Origin: Sipunculus nudus
Lineage: Eukaryota > Annelida > Sipuncula > Golfingiida > Sipunculidae
Direction of reading: 5' to 3'
Assembly (NCBI GenBank): GCA_026874595.1
Contig: CM049318.1
Span: 30,476,956-30,540,955 of the forward strand
DNA length: 64,000 bases
The position numbers and the translations under genes were made by a program. Positions within the stretch are counted from its first letter, which is position 1, and every line of letters starts with the position of its first letter. Shown piece after piece: positions 1 to 19,009 of this stretch. The notes under the pieces are model-generated. The model had not been told where the DNA came from, searched no databases, and saw only the letters and a program-made list of their open reading frames with translations.

Positions 1-927
1 CAATCGTTTTCCCGTGGCGTCCATCCGTACATGTGCTTTGGGTGAAAAATGCTCATTTTTTAAGAGTGGTTCAAGTTATTAGTCTGAAATTTCGCATGTC
101 CATCCATTTTGGAAAGTTTTCTCGTAAACCAGACAGGTGGCGCCACCTACCTTCCTGTTTAAGTAAAATAAATTAATGCTCTTTTCTCAAGAGAGATTCA
201 ACATATTGGCCCCAATATTTTGGTGAAAAATATTGTTACTCAAGTTGATAGATGGAAGAAACCATAGTCGCTTGCTTAGTGTCAGTATATGCTGCTGAAG
301 ATAGGGGCCTATTTTTAAAGGGGGGGGGTAATTGTCTAGGGATACTACGGCACTTGCGATGCCAAGAAGTACCAAGTTTAAGCTTGTCATTCATTTCAAC
401 CCAATAAGACACCTAAATTTGTCACAAAAACATTATTTCAACGAAAAACATGGGTTTCATAAACATACTTTATGTTGGCTTATTAGTGCAGCTATTCGCA
501 AAATATGGAAAATGCCATCAGTCAATTATACGGTAACCCGGTGGATTTCCTACAAATAAATCGACAACCATAATATCTGGGGTACCATTTGACAATACAT
601 CTGCAAAGATTGGCCGAAATGTTCCGAACGAAGTCTGAACAGAATACCTATACAGTATTCTTTTATCTTTTAAATGTGCCATTCTCATAAATGTTTTAAT
701 TTTAACGTCATAAGCCTGCAATAAAGTTCATTGTGTTTTTCAGATGAAATGCAAGATATGAATTTAATATATTAATTGATTATTTTTTTAAATCCACAAG
801 GAAAATAATGATGATATCTTACCAACATAAAACTGATAAAACTGTATGTATATTGTCGAAATACCATATTAAAATAAAATATTTTCTCCCATATCGCCCA
901 AGTCATGCACACACGCGCAGTTAGGCC
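1..927. other. Upstream non-coding DNA, no gene recognised
   Basis: Only short open frames without recognisable motifs. It contains a G9 run near 324-332 and AT-rich stretches. Confidence 0.4.
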
Positions 928-1000
928 TTATAAAAAGAAGCGACAGTAAAACACTCCGCGACATCCAACACGGCGAGATTTACATAGTATGCGTTAGTTT
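928..1000 (+). promoter_or_regulatory. Possible TATA-type promoter upstream of the B4GALT-like gene
   Basis: TATAAAA at 929-935 lies in a locally GC-richer stretch, and a start site would be expected about 30 bases downstream. Position and motif suit a promoter for the gene starting at 2362. TATA strings are frequent in AT-rich DNA, so the support is weak. Confidence 0.2.
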
Positions 1001-2129
1001 TATACAGCAATACTTAACAATGTCTAAATTAAGTTTTCACGTATTAAAGAGAAAACGAAAACATGATGCTGCATGCAGCAACATCTGACAATGTTTTCCT
1101 TAGAATATACGTGCCAACTGTGTGTAAGTTTATGTTTTAAGTTGGTGCTACAGCGACACGCAAAACCCAAACCACACAACGCGGAACAGAATTTTGTGAA
1201 TGCGATAAGGTTACATACGCTCACCGACCACAAAGTTTCCAACACTGATTTAGGCCTGCGAATTACACGTACAGTTTATGACAGAACTACGGATCCGTGT
1301 TTATACATAGAGTTTGAAGTCTTACTTGTTTATGGGGTATTTATTATTAATTACGGTATGTAGGAAGGTCTTCATTTATGCATATAATTGTTGTCGGATT
1401 TGGCGCTCAGGACGACTGTTATGTTTTTGAGTCACTGTGTGTGTGTGCAGTCTGCATCCATATCGTAAGGGTAAAGTTGACTAAATTCTTGGAAACTAAA
1501 CGGTAATTATATAATTTCGAAATGTGCCCATCATTTGCGCCATATATATGATAGTAAGCACCCATGGAGTGTATGCTTCCGCGAACGCCAAAGTTAATGA
1601 CCACGTACAGTGAACGCCAGCGTACATTAAACAGAACAACCGCTGATGAGTGTTAATAAAACCGCAAGAAGATACAAACTGAATATATATTAGTAAGTTT
1701 TTGTAGCACAGCTTCTACCTGGGACAATGCAGTGCTCTTTGAAACAGAATGTTTTAACGTGTAACGAAACCTCTTGTTGAACATGGTTGATAAACACAGA
1801 GTCGCCGCAAGTATTATCTCTTGTTTAGTCAACTCGCGTGTTTTACAGTCCGGAGGGTGGAGAAGTCTGGGCACAAGCCGGGCTGCATAACCAGGGAGGA
1901 CTCAGGCCTGTGATAAGCCCATCTAACACTGGGCTGCCTGACACTCCGAGGACTGGCAACTTTGTTCTAGTGCATTGAACACCTTACCATCGTAAACTGT
2001 CAATCTTATCAATCTTATCTTTGACACGGTATAGGATTGTCAATATGAGAAATTTGACGGCCCTTTCAACCTGAGAGAATAATCTAACAAAAATAACAAA
2101 TATTCTAATTTCTTAATGTTTTCTTGCAG
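1001..2129. other. Non-coding DNA before the B4GALT-like gene
   Basis: The longest open frame here (1073-1363, 96 codons) shows no recognisable domain. I read this stretch as promoter-distal or 5' intron sequence. Confidence 0.35.
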
Positions 2130-2188
2130 GTTTGAAGAGTGCAGTGTGCCAGATGAGCTACCGTTTTAGTAGTAAATAGCATATCCAG
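2130..2188 (+). other. Possible 5' non-coding exon of the B4GALT-like gene
   Basis: A pyrimidine-rich acceptor (ttcttgcag) ends at 2129 and a cag/gtta donor-like site follows at 2189. The coding exon downstream has its own acceptor, so a preceding non-coding exon must exist somewhere. This stretch is one candidate; the donor is weak. Confidence 0.22.
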
Positions 2189-2361
2189 GTTAATGTCTCA
2201 TTGTGGTATTAATCGTATGAGTCACAATTCATTAGCCTTTGATAATCAAAAGATTAAACTAACAACAATCTGAATAATCTAATTTCTCATTTTGTTTTTA
2301 TTTTATTTTTTATTATAGGTTGGAAAAGAATTTCACACAACACTGAGATGACTAGTTTATA

Positions 2362-10673
<8,312 letters not shown>

Positions 10674-11194
10674 CCTACTATAAGGATAAAGGAGCTTTAC
10701 AAAGTTATGCAGATTTATGCAAATGATCATGAAGAGTTTGTTCCGAATGATCATAGCCATATATGTTTTTAAGAGAAATCGGAAAAAAAACTCTAAGGAG
10801 TATTCATGGAAAGTATTATGTTCTCAATACAAAGAGTCTGTTTCCTGTAGTAAGGAGACAACGGCACAACACAGGACTAGAAGAGTACCGGAAGGATTAC
10901 ATGTTGTGTGTCTATGGACGAATCGTAAGATCTCACCAGTCAGAAGACTCTGACGGTCTGAAGGAATCCGGATGATTCAGCAAACCTATCCCACAACACT
11001 AACGCCACCTATTGTCGATAAATGATGCTGAGGGTTCGGGTCTCGGACATTATCAGAGATGGATATTATTTTAAATTCTTCACCTTGAAACACGTGATGA
11101 TCTATTCAGAGGGAATTGTATATATTTCATGTCACTTAAGGACCCAGGAATGAGGATGATTGGACTAGAACTCAAAAGATGACCACAATGCCAC
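10674..11194. other. 3' flank of the B4GALT-like gene
   Basis: Possible 3' UTR. Short open frames without motifs; no other feature seen. Confidence 0.35.
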
Positions 11195-11345
11195 CGACTC
11201 ATGTGGCTCATGATTAGAGCATTGGACTCAAAGCCGGGAGGTCTTGAGTTTAAATTTCAGCCAAGGAGTGGTGAGATTTTCACTGTCGGCCCTAAACCAG
11301 GGTGAGCGCTCTACAGGTTAGGCAAACCTATTCCAGGTCCCATTA
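11195..11345 (+). mobile_element. tRNA-derived SINE, + strand
   Basis: The head has an A-box-like tggctcatgattagagcat and a degenerate B box (gagtttaaatttc) at tRNA-like spacing. The body gtgagattttcactgtcggccc is shared with copies near 12425, 43775 and 62440. Confidence 0.55.
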
Positions 11346-12200
11346 TATTATCATGTAACACTTTGACCCCTAGATAATTAATTAATATAGATTCTATATA
11401 AAATGAGGTCATTTCCTGGCAGAAAGGCATTTTTCCTATTTATTTTTACACAAAAACACAGAGGTTGTGTGATTTGTTTAGGAGCTATCAGCACAGGCAT
11501 GAACACTCTCCACTCTGCACTGACGGCAGTCACTGGAAACCCCCTTGTGACATTAAATTTTAAATCTCAGTAAAAGCACAGTATTTCTGCCACTGTCAGT
11601 CCCAAATTTTCAGGAGAAAATAAAAACAACATGTATTAATAGATCTGAGTTCCTGATAAAATTCAGTTCATAATGTCACATGTGTGCCAGCCAATCAAAT
11701 CAGGGCAAAGTCTGGGATCTGGCTGAAATCCTCCTATCACATAACAAACGCACGTGGAATAGGTTTACTTAACCTACAGGCTTAATGGGAAGGATGTGGC
11801 CACAACCGTGTATCACTCACAAACGAGTGTGTCTTTGGGAGGTTCCTCAGTGTTATGACCCAGCAATGGGAGAGATCACACACCCAGGACCTGCAGGTAT
11901 GATAGACACCGGGCCTAGGTGACACCAGGATATAAAAAAAAATAACATGACAGAACGCGAAGTGCTACCGCCCTGCCACGTAGTCCCAAACCGATATGGA
12001 TCTCTGCAGATGTACATGCTTATCTTAAGATCAGCATTAAAAATCGAAGGCGGTTCCTCCTCCAAGAAAATATTCTTAAAAATAAATATGACAACACAAG
12101 TGCAGTTTCTCTTTTTTCTCTTTACATTTCTGGATGGAAGAAACCGCCTCTATTCGGAATGCTAGCTTAACTAAGTATAAACATCTACAGAATGCCACTC
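11346..12200. other. Non-coding DNA, no feature recognised
   Basis: Short open frames only (for example 11947-12165) without motifs. Confidence 0.3.
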
Positions 12201-12209
12201 TGGTTCGGA

Positions 12210-12545
12210 CTAGGTGACAGGTCGGTAGCACACGCTTTCTTTCTTATATATCCAGCTGTTAACCAGGCCAGAGGACTATTACACCTGCTCACTCTGTGTG
12301 TGTATTCCTGGCCCTATTGTTTGGTCATACAACCAATGAACCCTCGAAAGCCGGACTTAAATTTGCACTAAAACACGACCGAGGGACACAACCTTCCCAT
12401 AAAGCATCGGGACTGTCACATTTGGTGCTGACCAACAGTGAAAAATCTCACCGCTCCTCCGTTTAGGTTCGAACTCACGATCTCCCAGCTTTGAGTCCTG
12501 CACTCTGCCACGGGACCAAAAACCCGGCTCATTGATATTATGCTG
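12210..12545 (-). mobile_element. tRNA-derived SINE, - strand
   Basis: Reverse-complemented, 12425-12540 reads tggcagagtgcaggactcaaag..gagttcgaacct..ggtgagatttttcactgttgg: an A box, a B box and the shared SINE body. The stretch down to about 12210 resembles 59940-60030 (aaccaggcc..acacctg, ttgg.tcata..accat) and may be its 3' part. Confidence 0.5.
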
Positions 12546-12620
12546 AATATCATGATAACAGAGTACAGCAACTGAACCAGTTAAAGTGTTTTCTGTTGAT
12601 ACGTTAAACAGCTAAACAAC

Positions 12621-12624
12621 CTGT
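12621..12624. repeat. Target-site duplication CTGT (left) of the TRIM element
   Basis: CTGT directly precedes LTR1 and recurs at 13337-13340 directly after LTR3. Confidence 0.7.
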
Positions 12625-12780
12625 TGTTAAGGGGTTTCATAAAAGCGGACCGAACTGTCTCGCCAGTGAAGCTTTCTTTTCTAGCGAAGCGGTTGGAACG
12701 CCGGACATGTGCGCCACCGAAATAAGTTAGAATCCCGGATCAGCCCAGTATTTTCCCCTGAGCGATTTGTCTTCGTAACA
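12625..12780 (+). repeat. TRIM LTR 1
   Basis: Starts TGTTAAGG and ends CGTAACA. The A box is intact at 12682-12692; the B box at 12725-12735 has two changes. Confidence 0.78.
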
Positions 12781-12783
12781 AAA

Positions 12784-12802
12784 TGGGAGGCTCGTCCGGG
12801 AT
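12784..12802 (+). other. Primer-binding-site-like sequence (tRNA-Pro type), first internal part
   Basis: TGGGAGGCTCGTCCGGGAT matches the complement of a tRNA-Pro 3' end except for one extra A. It starts three bases after LTR1. An identical copy is at 13062-13080. Confidence 0.6.
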
Positions 12803-12891
12803 GACGGTAGCCTTTGTGGCCCAGGGAATAAGCTCACCAAAGTGTGTGACTCCTGGAATAATTAGTCTTGTACTGATAGCAGAATGCTCTT

Positions 12892-12900
12892 AAGAGGGGG
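12892..12900 (+). other. Polypurine tract of the TRIM element
   Basis: aagaggggg lies just before LTR2; the same tract at 13170-13178 precedes LTR3. This is the position where plus-strand priming occurs in LTR elements. Confidence 0.55.
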
Positions 12901-12902
12901 TG

Positions 12903-13058
12903 TGTTACGGGGTGACATAAAAGCGGACCGAACTGTCACGTTAGTGAAGTTTGCTTTTCTAGCGAAGCGGTTGGAACGCCGGACTTGTGCGCCACGAACA
13001 TGGGTTCGAATCCCGGATCGGCCCAGTATTTTCCCCTGAGCGATTTGTCTTCGTAATA
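12903..13058 (+). repeat. TRIM LTR 2
   Basis: Starts TGTTACGG and ends CGTAATA. A box 12960-12970 and B box 13003-13013 are both perfect. Confidence 0.78.
12960..13013 (+). promoter_or_regulatory. tRNA-type Pol III promoter (A and B boxes) in TRIM LTR 2
   Basis: A box TAGCGAAGCGG fits TRGYNNARNNG. B box GGTTCGAATCC fits GGTTCRANTCC exactly. The start-to-start distance of 43 is as in a tRNA gene. The same pair recurs in LTR3 (13238-13291). Confidence 0.65.
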
Positions 13059-13180
13059 AAATGGGAGGCTCGTCCGGGATGACGGTAGACTTTGTGGCCC
13101 AGGGAATAAGCTCACCAAAGTGTGTGACTCCTGGAATAATTAGTCTTTTACTGATAGCAGAACGCTCTTAAGAGGGGGTG

Positions 13181-13336
13181 TGTTACGGGGAGACATAAAA
13201 GCGGACCGAACCGTCTCGCTATTGAAGCTTGCTTTTCTAGCGAAGCGGTTGGAACGCCGGAAATGTGCGCTACGAACATGGGTTCGAATCCCGGATCGGC
13301 CCAGTATTTTCCCCTGAACAATCTGTCTTCGTAACA
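13181..13336 (+). repeat. TRIM LTR 3
   Basis: Starts TGTTACGG and ends CGTAACA. A box 13238-13248 and B box 13281-13291 are both perfect. Confidence 0.78.
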
Positions 13337-14174
13337 CTGTTTATATGCAACACAAAAAGAGTTTGTTTGGTTCACCTTTAATTAATAAAGAACGCATTAG
13401 CTATGAGTTTTACTTCCAAGAAGATTTAGAAGGATTAACATAGTATGAAACGAAAACACAAATATACTTGTTATTCAATGTGGACACATTATTTTACACT
13501 ATGTAGATAAACAATGTATTTAGAAATGACAGATCTAGACAAAATTTGCCAACAATCCTCCCAGGAACAAGAGCTCTTGAAAAGTTTCACTTAAACGTTA
13601 CAGTTAAAAGTACAATAGAACAATGTTGAATTAAAGCCCACAAAAACCAAGGAAATGTTTCGGCTGCCACAATAGTTAGAGTACAAAAGTGATGGTATAA
13701 ATGCAGATCTATAGATTTTTTTTATGATAGACACTGTATTTGCCATACTTGGTGAAAGATCAATGTTTAAACATAGGGTGTTTATAATTAGACATCCGCC
13801 AGAAATTGTTACGCTTTTATCGTCGTTGGTGGTTAGCTATTTCCTTTTTTTCTGCCTGTTAGAAACTTAAGGTTAAGAAAGTTAAGTCTGTATTAAGCTT
13901 AGGTCAAACTCGTAGAAACATTCCATTAACTCTAAATGCTTATAATAAGATTATGGAGGATTCTTTTTATCAATGTGATATACGTTTATCATTTTGTTAT
14001 TTTGGGACCGTCTGTGGACTATCGAGCAGGGCTCACCTTTAATCCAACCATGTAGTTGTTATACCGTGACACTATTTTTCTGTGTGACACACACCAAAGT
14101 AAAAGTAGGATACTGCTGGAGGAACGGATGTGGTCTCTGCCCACTATCTAGTTAGATATGAGTATTTCATCGAA
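13337..14174. other. AT-rich non-coding DNA, nothing recognised
   Basis: No open frame with motifs, no inverted repeat noticed. Confidence 0.35.
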
Positions 14175-14176
14175 TA

Positions 14177-15307
14177 CAGTGAAACATGTTTAATACGACC
14201 ACTCGTGATACTGGTCAAAGTGGTCTTAACTCACTGGTAGTCTCATTAGAATGGTCCAGTGTGAATGCTGTAGGTTTAAATAAGGGTGGTCTTAATAGGG
14301 AGGTGGTCTTATTAGCTAGATGGTCTTTCAGACAGGTTCTCCTGTAATTCTTTCAAAGAAAATAATAATTATCAGAACACTATGGAACTGTACGAATGCC
14401 GAGAGACGACATGGTCAAAATATTTATTTATCCGTGCGCGCACGGATTTGTATTTCGTGCATACGGATTATTATTTCATGTGCACGGATTAATAATTCGT
14501 GCGAACGGACTAGTAAGCCATGCGCAAGGATTAATAAATATTTTGACCATGTCGTCTTCTGGACTCCGTGGAACTGAAGGTAACGCGTAAGTACAACTTG
14601 AAAGAGTTAAAACTTGATCGCCTTTGTTATTTTGTCTCTGATATCACCATTATTTAACAATCGTTATTGTATTTTGGTGAGTATATTGTTCATGATTTGC
14701 ATGTCCATACACGTTATGATGTCATGGATGTTATTTGAGTCCATACCCCAAAAAGTGTTATACTTGTCATGGAGTATACATTATGTATTTCAATTTACCT
14801 ATCCATGAAATTCAAATGTATGGTTGAAATATTGCTCAACACCACTGTGCATTTATCGTTCTACATTCATGTCTCATGACTTTCATTGGCGTTTTAATGA
14901 AGGGAAGACTTTGTTTAACATTTCTATGCAAACTGAAACAGCATATGCATTTCTTTTTATACATATGCATTTGTGTCTACTGAAAACACCTTTTAAGAAC
15001 CTGGATTCACATATCATTTTTCATACATGTGCCTTATGACATATTTTGTTTTTGCAGCACCTATCAAAATAAACATATTGAATAGCTTCATAATTGTAAA
15101 TTTTATTTTGTACATATTATATTTATATTTACATATACCGTGGAGCTTGAGTGATAAGCCCGCCTTTTTAAAAGACCAAATGTGTTCTTAATTCAAAGAT
15201 GGTCCCATAACAGTTATAACTCCTGTGAATTCTGATTGTTCATTTATGTGTAGTCTTTAGAGGTGGGAGGTCATATTAAATAGTGGTCTTTCAGACAGGT
15301 TTCACTA
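14177..15307. mobile_element. TA-flanked element(s) with CAGTGAAAC-type ends
   Basis: The left end CAGTGAAACATGTTTAATAC lies at 14177 after TA. The right end ..ggtctttcagacaggtttcacta ends at 15307 before TA and mirrors it. A second right-end-like block at 14318-14345 (gatggtctttcagacagg) means this may be a short MITE (14177-14346) plus a separate half, not one 1.1-kb element. Same family as 7189-7340 and 32865-33523. No coding motif. Confidence 0.5.
14391..14568. mobile_element. 178-bp foldback MITE with 8-bp target duplication
   Basis: TGGAACTG at 14383-14390 and 14569-14576 flanks it. The arms agacgacatggtcaaaatat and atattttgaccatgtcgtct are inverted copies. The middle repeats degenerate attcgtgcgcacgga units. 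A partial relative is at 55688-55790. An 8-bp duplication fits hAT-type insertion. Confidence 0.65.
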
Positions 15308-15309
15308 TA

Positions 15310-17272
15310 CATAAGATTGACGTTTATCCGAAAAATTGTTTTTTTTTTCCGAAATTGGGACCACTTATCCTAATCCAAACAATGAAAAGATACGAACAGA
15401 TTGTATAAACGATTGTGAGATTGCAGCGATAAGTAACGCCGGTTAATTAGTGCATTTGACTCTCCCCCGCCAGTCCGTGTTGTTTACGGTCCGCCGGTCC
15501 GTGTTGCGATTGATTAGGCTTGCGAGGCCGGGGTAATTAACTAGATCAAACAAAATGTTAAACAAGGCCCTGTTTGAAAAATAAACATGATAAGTCGTGA
15601 GTCATGTCAACCTTTTATCCGCTTATCCTAAAGAAAAAAAACTCTGTCCCGGAGCCTTTCGAATTAACGGGGCTTTACTATACTTCATAAAGGGTATTAA
15701 TTATTGGTTTTGTTAAATAATTTCTTAGAAATTTTTAGGCGTTACACTTATTTAACAGTTGATCATGATATACGATGGTACACTGCTAATATAGTGTTCG
15801 CGTTACGTGCGTTCTAATCGTCCTATGTGAGAGTAAACACAGTATACCTGTGTTTGTTTACTATAACTAGACTGCGTGACCAGATATCTCCCAAACAATG
15901 AGAATAATACATTAAAGAATCACTTAAGAATTGAAGTTTGAAACAATCTTTATTTATGAGGCCACCAGCTGGGTAGTGCGTAATGTTTTTGTTTAGCACC
16001 ACCGATCGCGCCGGATGCAAGCTTATTTCTATTCGTGTAACAAGAGTAACCAAACGGTTTGTAACGATATATTTCAAGGATAATGCACCATATTACATAT
16101 ATGTATAACAGACATAGTAATTGAATAAATCTTTATAATGTTTATTAAGACTCTGGTCATGAACACCGTATAACACGGCTGTTCAGCAAGAAAAAAGAAG
16201 TAATACAACTCCGACACACCGCATGCAACAGTACCGCAAGTGGGTCAGGTTTTAAAGAAATACGAGAAAGATAATACATCCTTGAGCCACGGTGCGTTAT
16301 CTTTCAAAAAAAGTTAAAACAGAAATGTATAACCTCTAGTGCAACTGTCTGTATTTTGTTATTCAGCGTAACAGACAGCGCACTGCCTGAACGTTGTTCC
16401 CACGCGCACGAAGTTTATCTATTTGTCCCACCTTTTTGCTCCAGATAGATATGGTGTAACTTTCCTTCTCACCCAGTTAATGGTTGATTTGAAAGTCTGG
16501 TTGCAGATAAACGCTGTGCGTGAGTATGGCTCTTGATAGCAGTACAAGGTCCTTTACAAAATAACCCTTGTGCCTGCGTGCTAAATACTTATCGGTAATC
16601 ACAAAAAAAAACTCTGCCATCTCTGGTTACCCTGTAGAGCTTCTAAACAAAGCACTTGCCCGGCCATTTTCCCACCCTTTTGTGTATTACTGTTTTCAAT
16701 TTTGCTGTCTTATAAACATATCGCTGGACTGATCAGATGTACGGACTTGCAAAATAACAGGGACGACCTAAGATAAAGGACTAAAACTACATCCACTTGA
16801 CGATTCGTAGTGATGACGTCACAGTGGTATTTGTATGTCATATATGTCTGTTACGTCACATACACGTCCCTCCTACAATGCATGGATAAACAGATATGGC
16901 CACTTGAACTGACATCATCATTTTTGCAGCTCTTTCTAGACAAGTCAACACTGTCCCGTCGTCGCAAAGTAAATATATGTTTTTCATACTTATTTAAATC
17001 CTGATAAATCGCCTCATTACTACATTTAAAAAATACTAAATTGTAGTGGCAAACAACTATATATGAAAGAAATATCGCGAAAAAAATAGGTGGACAGGGG
17101 TAGTGGAATGGATTTTTTTTTTCATAAATACAGTGTCGAAATTTAATGAGTACGATTCCGCCCAGTGTCCGTTAATACTTCGTTATTCCCGTCACTTGAT
17201 TAATAAAACGGCTACCGATACCCATAATAATACTGGTAATAATAAATAATAATAATAGTTATTTTTTTCCAG
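15310..17272. other. Non-coding DNA, no gene recognised
   Basis: Only short open frames (for example 15823-16077 -, 16810-17004 +) without recognisable motifs. Expected exons 1-2 of the downstream pseudogene were looked for and not found. Confidence 0.35.
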
Positions 17273-17325
17273 GTGTATCCAAAGTTGTTTAACAAGGCCG
17301 ATATCATGAATGTTGGGTTAACCTT
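17273..17325 (+). pseudogene. B4GALT pseudogene exon 3, left half
   Basis: Encodes VYPKLFNKADIMNVGLT in one open frame after an intact acceptor. Sequence identity with the intact exon stops where TGTTACGG begins. Confidence 0.85.
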
Positions 17326-17960
17326 GTGTTACGGAACCTAATATCGACAGATCACGTAGTCGCGACGAATATAAATTTTGTAATGGGGATAAAAAAAATC
17401 AGATTCTGTAACACTAGGTAGCGTTAAATGTCTATGGAAATGAATAAAGAAGTCAGTGGTTTTTTGTTAACTAATTTTTTGTAAATTATAATTTATTCTT
17501 AAAACAATCCTCACATTACTATACACTAAATCAATACAATTACACAGTATAACAACAGTACAACAGCAAATCAATACAAGTTTATAAATAAAGTGTACAA
17601 TACCTGGATACCACCACTGTCACACCGACAACAAATCCTTTATGACGTACAACCAAGATGAAAAGTTCACACAAATCTTCTCAAAGAATAACAGTCCAGT
17701 TCATTCTCGAAAGCAATCCGTTGAAATAAAAAATGAAGTTCTGATAGTGATTCCAAAAGCAAACTGAAGACTATATAAGATCCATCACAAATTTAGAAGA
17801 AAATCTATAACTGCCCCACTTATCAGAAAAGGTCCATAACTGACTTACACTCTTTTGTGTCTGCTGGTATATTTCTCTCCTGTACCTTGGCTCTAAAACA
17901 CAGCCCCCTATTTATAACTTCTCACCCCAACCGAGAACTTTCCATTTCCCGAACAATCCA

Positions 17961-17977
17961 AAGAACCTAACATGATA
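17961..17977. repeat. LINE target-site duplication, left copy
   Basis: AAGAACCTAACATGATA recurs at 29191-29207, directly after the LINE poly-A tract. Confidence 0.9.
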
Positions 17978-18128
17978 GGGCTTCCGGTTCAATATGGCCG
18001 AGTAAACAGACGTCCCGTCAGTGCGCTCTCCAAAAACATTGTTGTTCACAGTGATTATTGCCGACCAGCTCAACGTTATAACTAGATCTAGGAGCAAAGG
18101 GGACTTAACAGTTAGAGAACAAACAAGT

Positions 18129-19009
18129 ATGGAAAAATATTTGGAAATTGGACAAAAAAAATCCCCAGGAGAACCCACACAGACAGTCATGCAAGGACAA
18201 GAACAACAACAAGAAACGTTATAGGCGAGTGACATTACAAGTATTGTTGAAGCCAAATGCTCCAACTTAGAACAAGTTTTACAAGCTGCAATAAAAGACT
18301 TCACAGACTCACTGCGTAAAGATATTGAATCAATCAAAAACGACTGTAAAAAACAGATGACAAATATTCAGAACTGAAATGCCAAATGGATACTATGGTA
18401 CAAAGCCTTGAATTTACTCAGTCTAACGTCGACAAAATGACAGAAAGATTAGATAATATTGAGACTGAGAATAAATCACTGAGAAATGAAATACAAATCC
18501 TGAAAGAAGAGAATCGAGAAAAAGATGCACAGATCTCTAGGATGAAAGAAAAATTGTTGAATTTGGAAAGAAATAGCAGGGAATACAACATTAGGTTGAT
18601 TGGCATAAAAGAACAAAAAGGCGAAGATTGCAAACAAATTGTATCTCAGTTTATTAAAGAAAAAAAGCTCTTAGATGATGCAGACATGAGTGATATTATG
18701 GACACAATCGAAAACGCACATAGAACGGGTAAAACAAAAGCAAAAGGCCACAGGCACATAATTGCAAGATTATACTCTAGACCCACAAGGAACAAGTTGT
18801 TGAAAGCACAAAAGGAAAAACGAAGCCAAGACCCCCGTGCTAATCCGCCATCGTGTTTTCTAGTGGAAGACCTGACTAACGAGGATTACTTCATGAAACA
18901 GAAAGCGGCCCCCCAAATGCGTCAAGCCCACGCTGACCACCTGAAAGTGAGGTTCTGGCGTGGAAGACTGATAATTGATGGCAAAGACGTGCCAATCAAT
19001 TGTCCCTAG
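18129..19009 (+). pseudogene. LINE ORF1 (coiled coil plus L1-type RNA-binding domain), broken
   Basis: ATG at 18129 opens MEKYLEIGQKK. A TAG lies at 18222-18224 and a frameshift near 18366-18378, after which the frame is open to 19009. The middle (18386-18580) is a heptad-rich coiled coil (IETENKSLRNEIQIL). Then follow NSREYNIRLIGI, ENAHRTG and a basic C-terminal domain with LTNEDYFMK and VRFWRGRLIIDGK, as in L1 ORF1 RNA-binding chaperones. Confidence 0.85.

Larger units (their letters stand above)
12625..13336 (+). mobile_element. TRIM retroelement, triple LTR (LTR-int-LTR-int-LTR)
   Basis: Three LTR-like units of exactly 156 bp (12625-12780, 12903-13058, 13181-13336) alternate with two 122-bp internal parts. 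Each LTR starts TGTTA and ends CGTAACA or CGTAATA. Each internal part begins with a primer-binding-like TGGGAGGCTCGTCCGGGAT (the tRNA-Pro 3' end complement with one extra A) and ends in a purine tract (aagaggggg). CTGT flanks the whole. There is no coding capacity, so any movement would depend on enzymes from another LTR element. The LTRs carry tRNA-type Pol III boxes. Structure is seen; naming it a TRIM and the tRNA-Pro primer are inference from known LTR-element anatomy. Confidence 0.8.

Noticed and set aside
12960-13030. A genuine tRNA gene
   Set aside because: A and B boxes are perfect, but the flanking sequence does not close an acceptor stem and the unit is repeated as an LTR.
12936-13375. 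Three - strand open frames with similar sequences
   Set aside because: They are translations of the repeated TRIM LTR units, not a gene family.
17912-18337. 141-codon open frame on the - strand
   Set aside because: Antisense to the LINE 5' UTR and ORF1; no domain seen.
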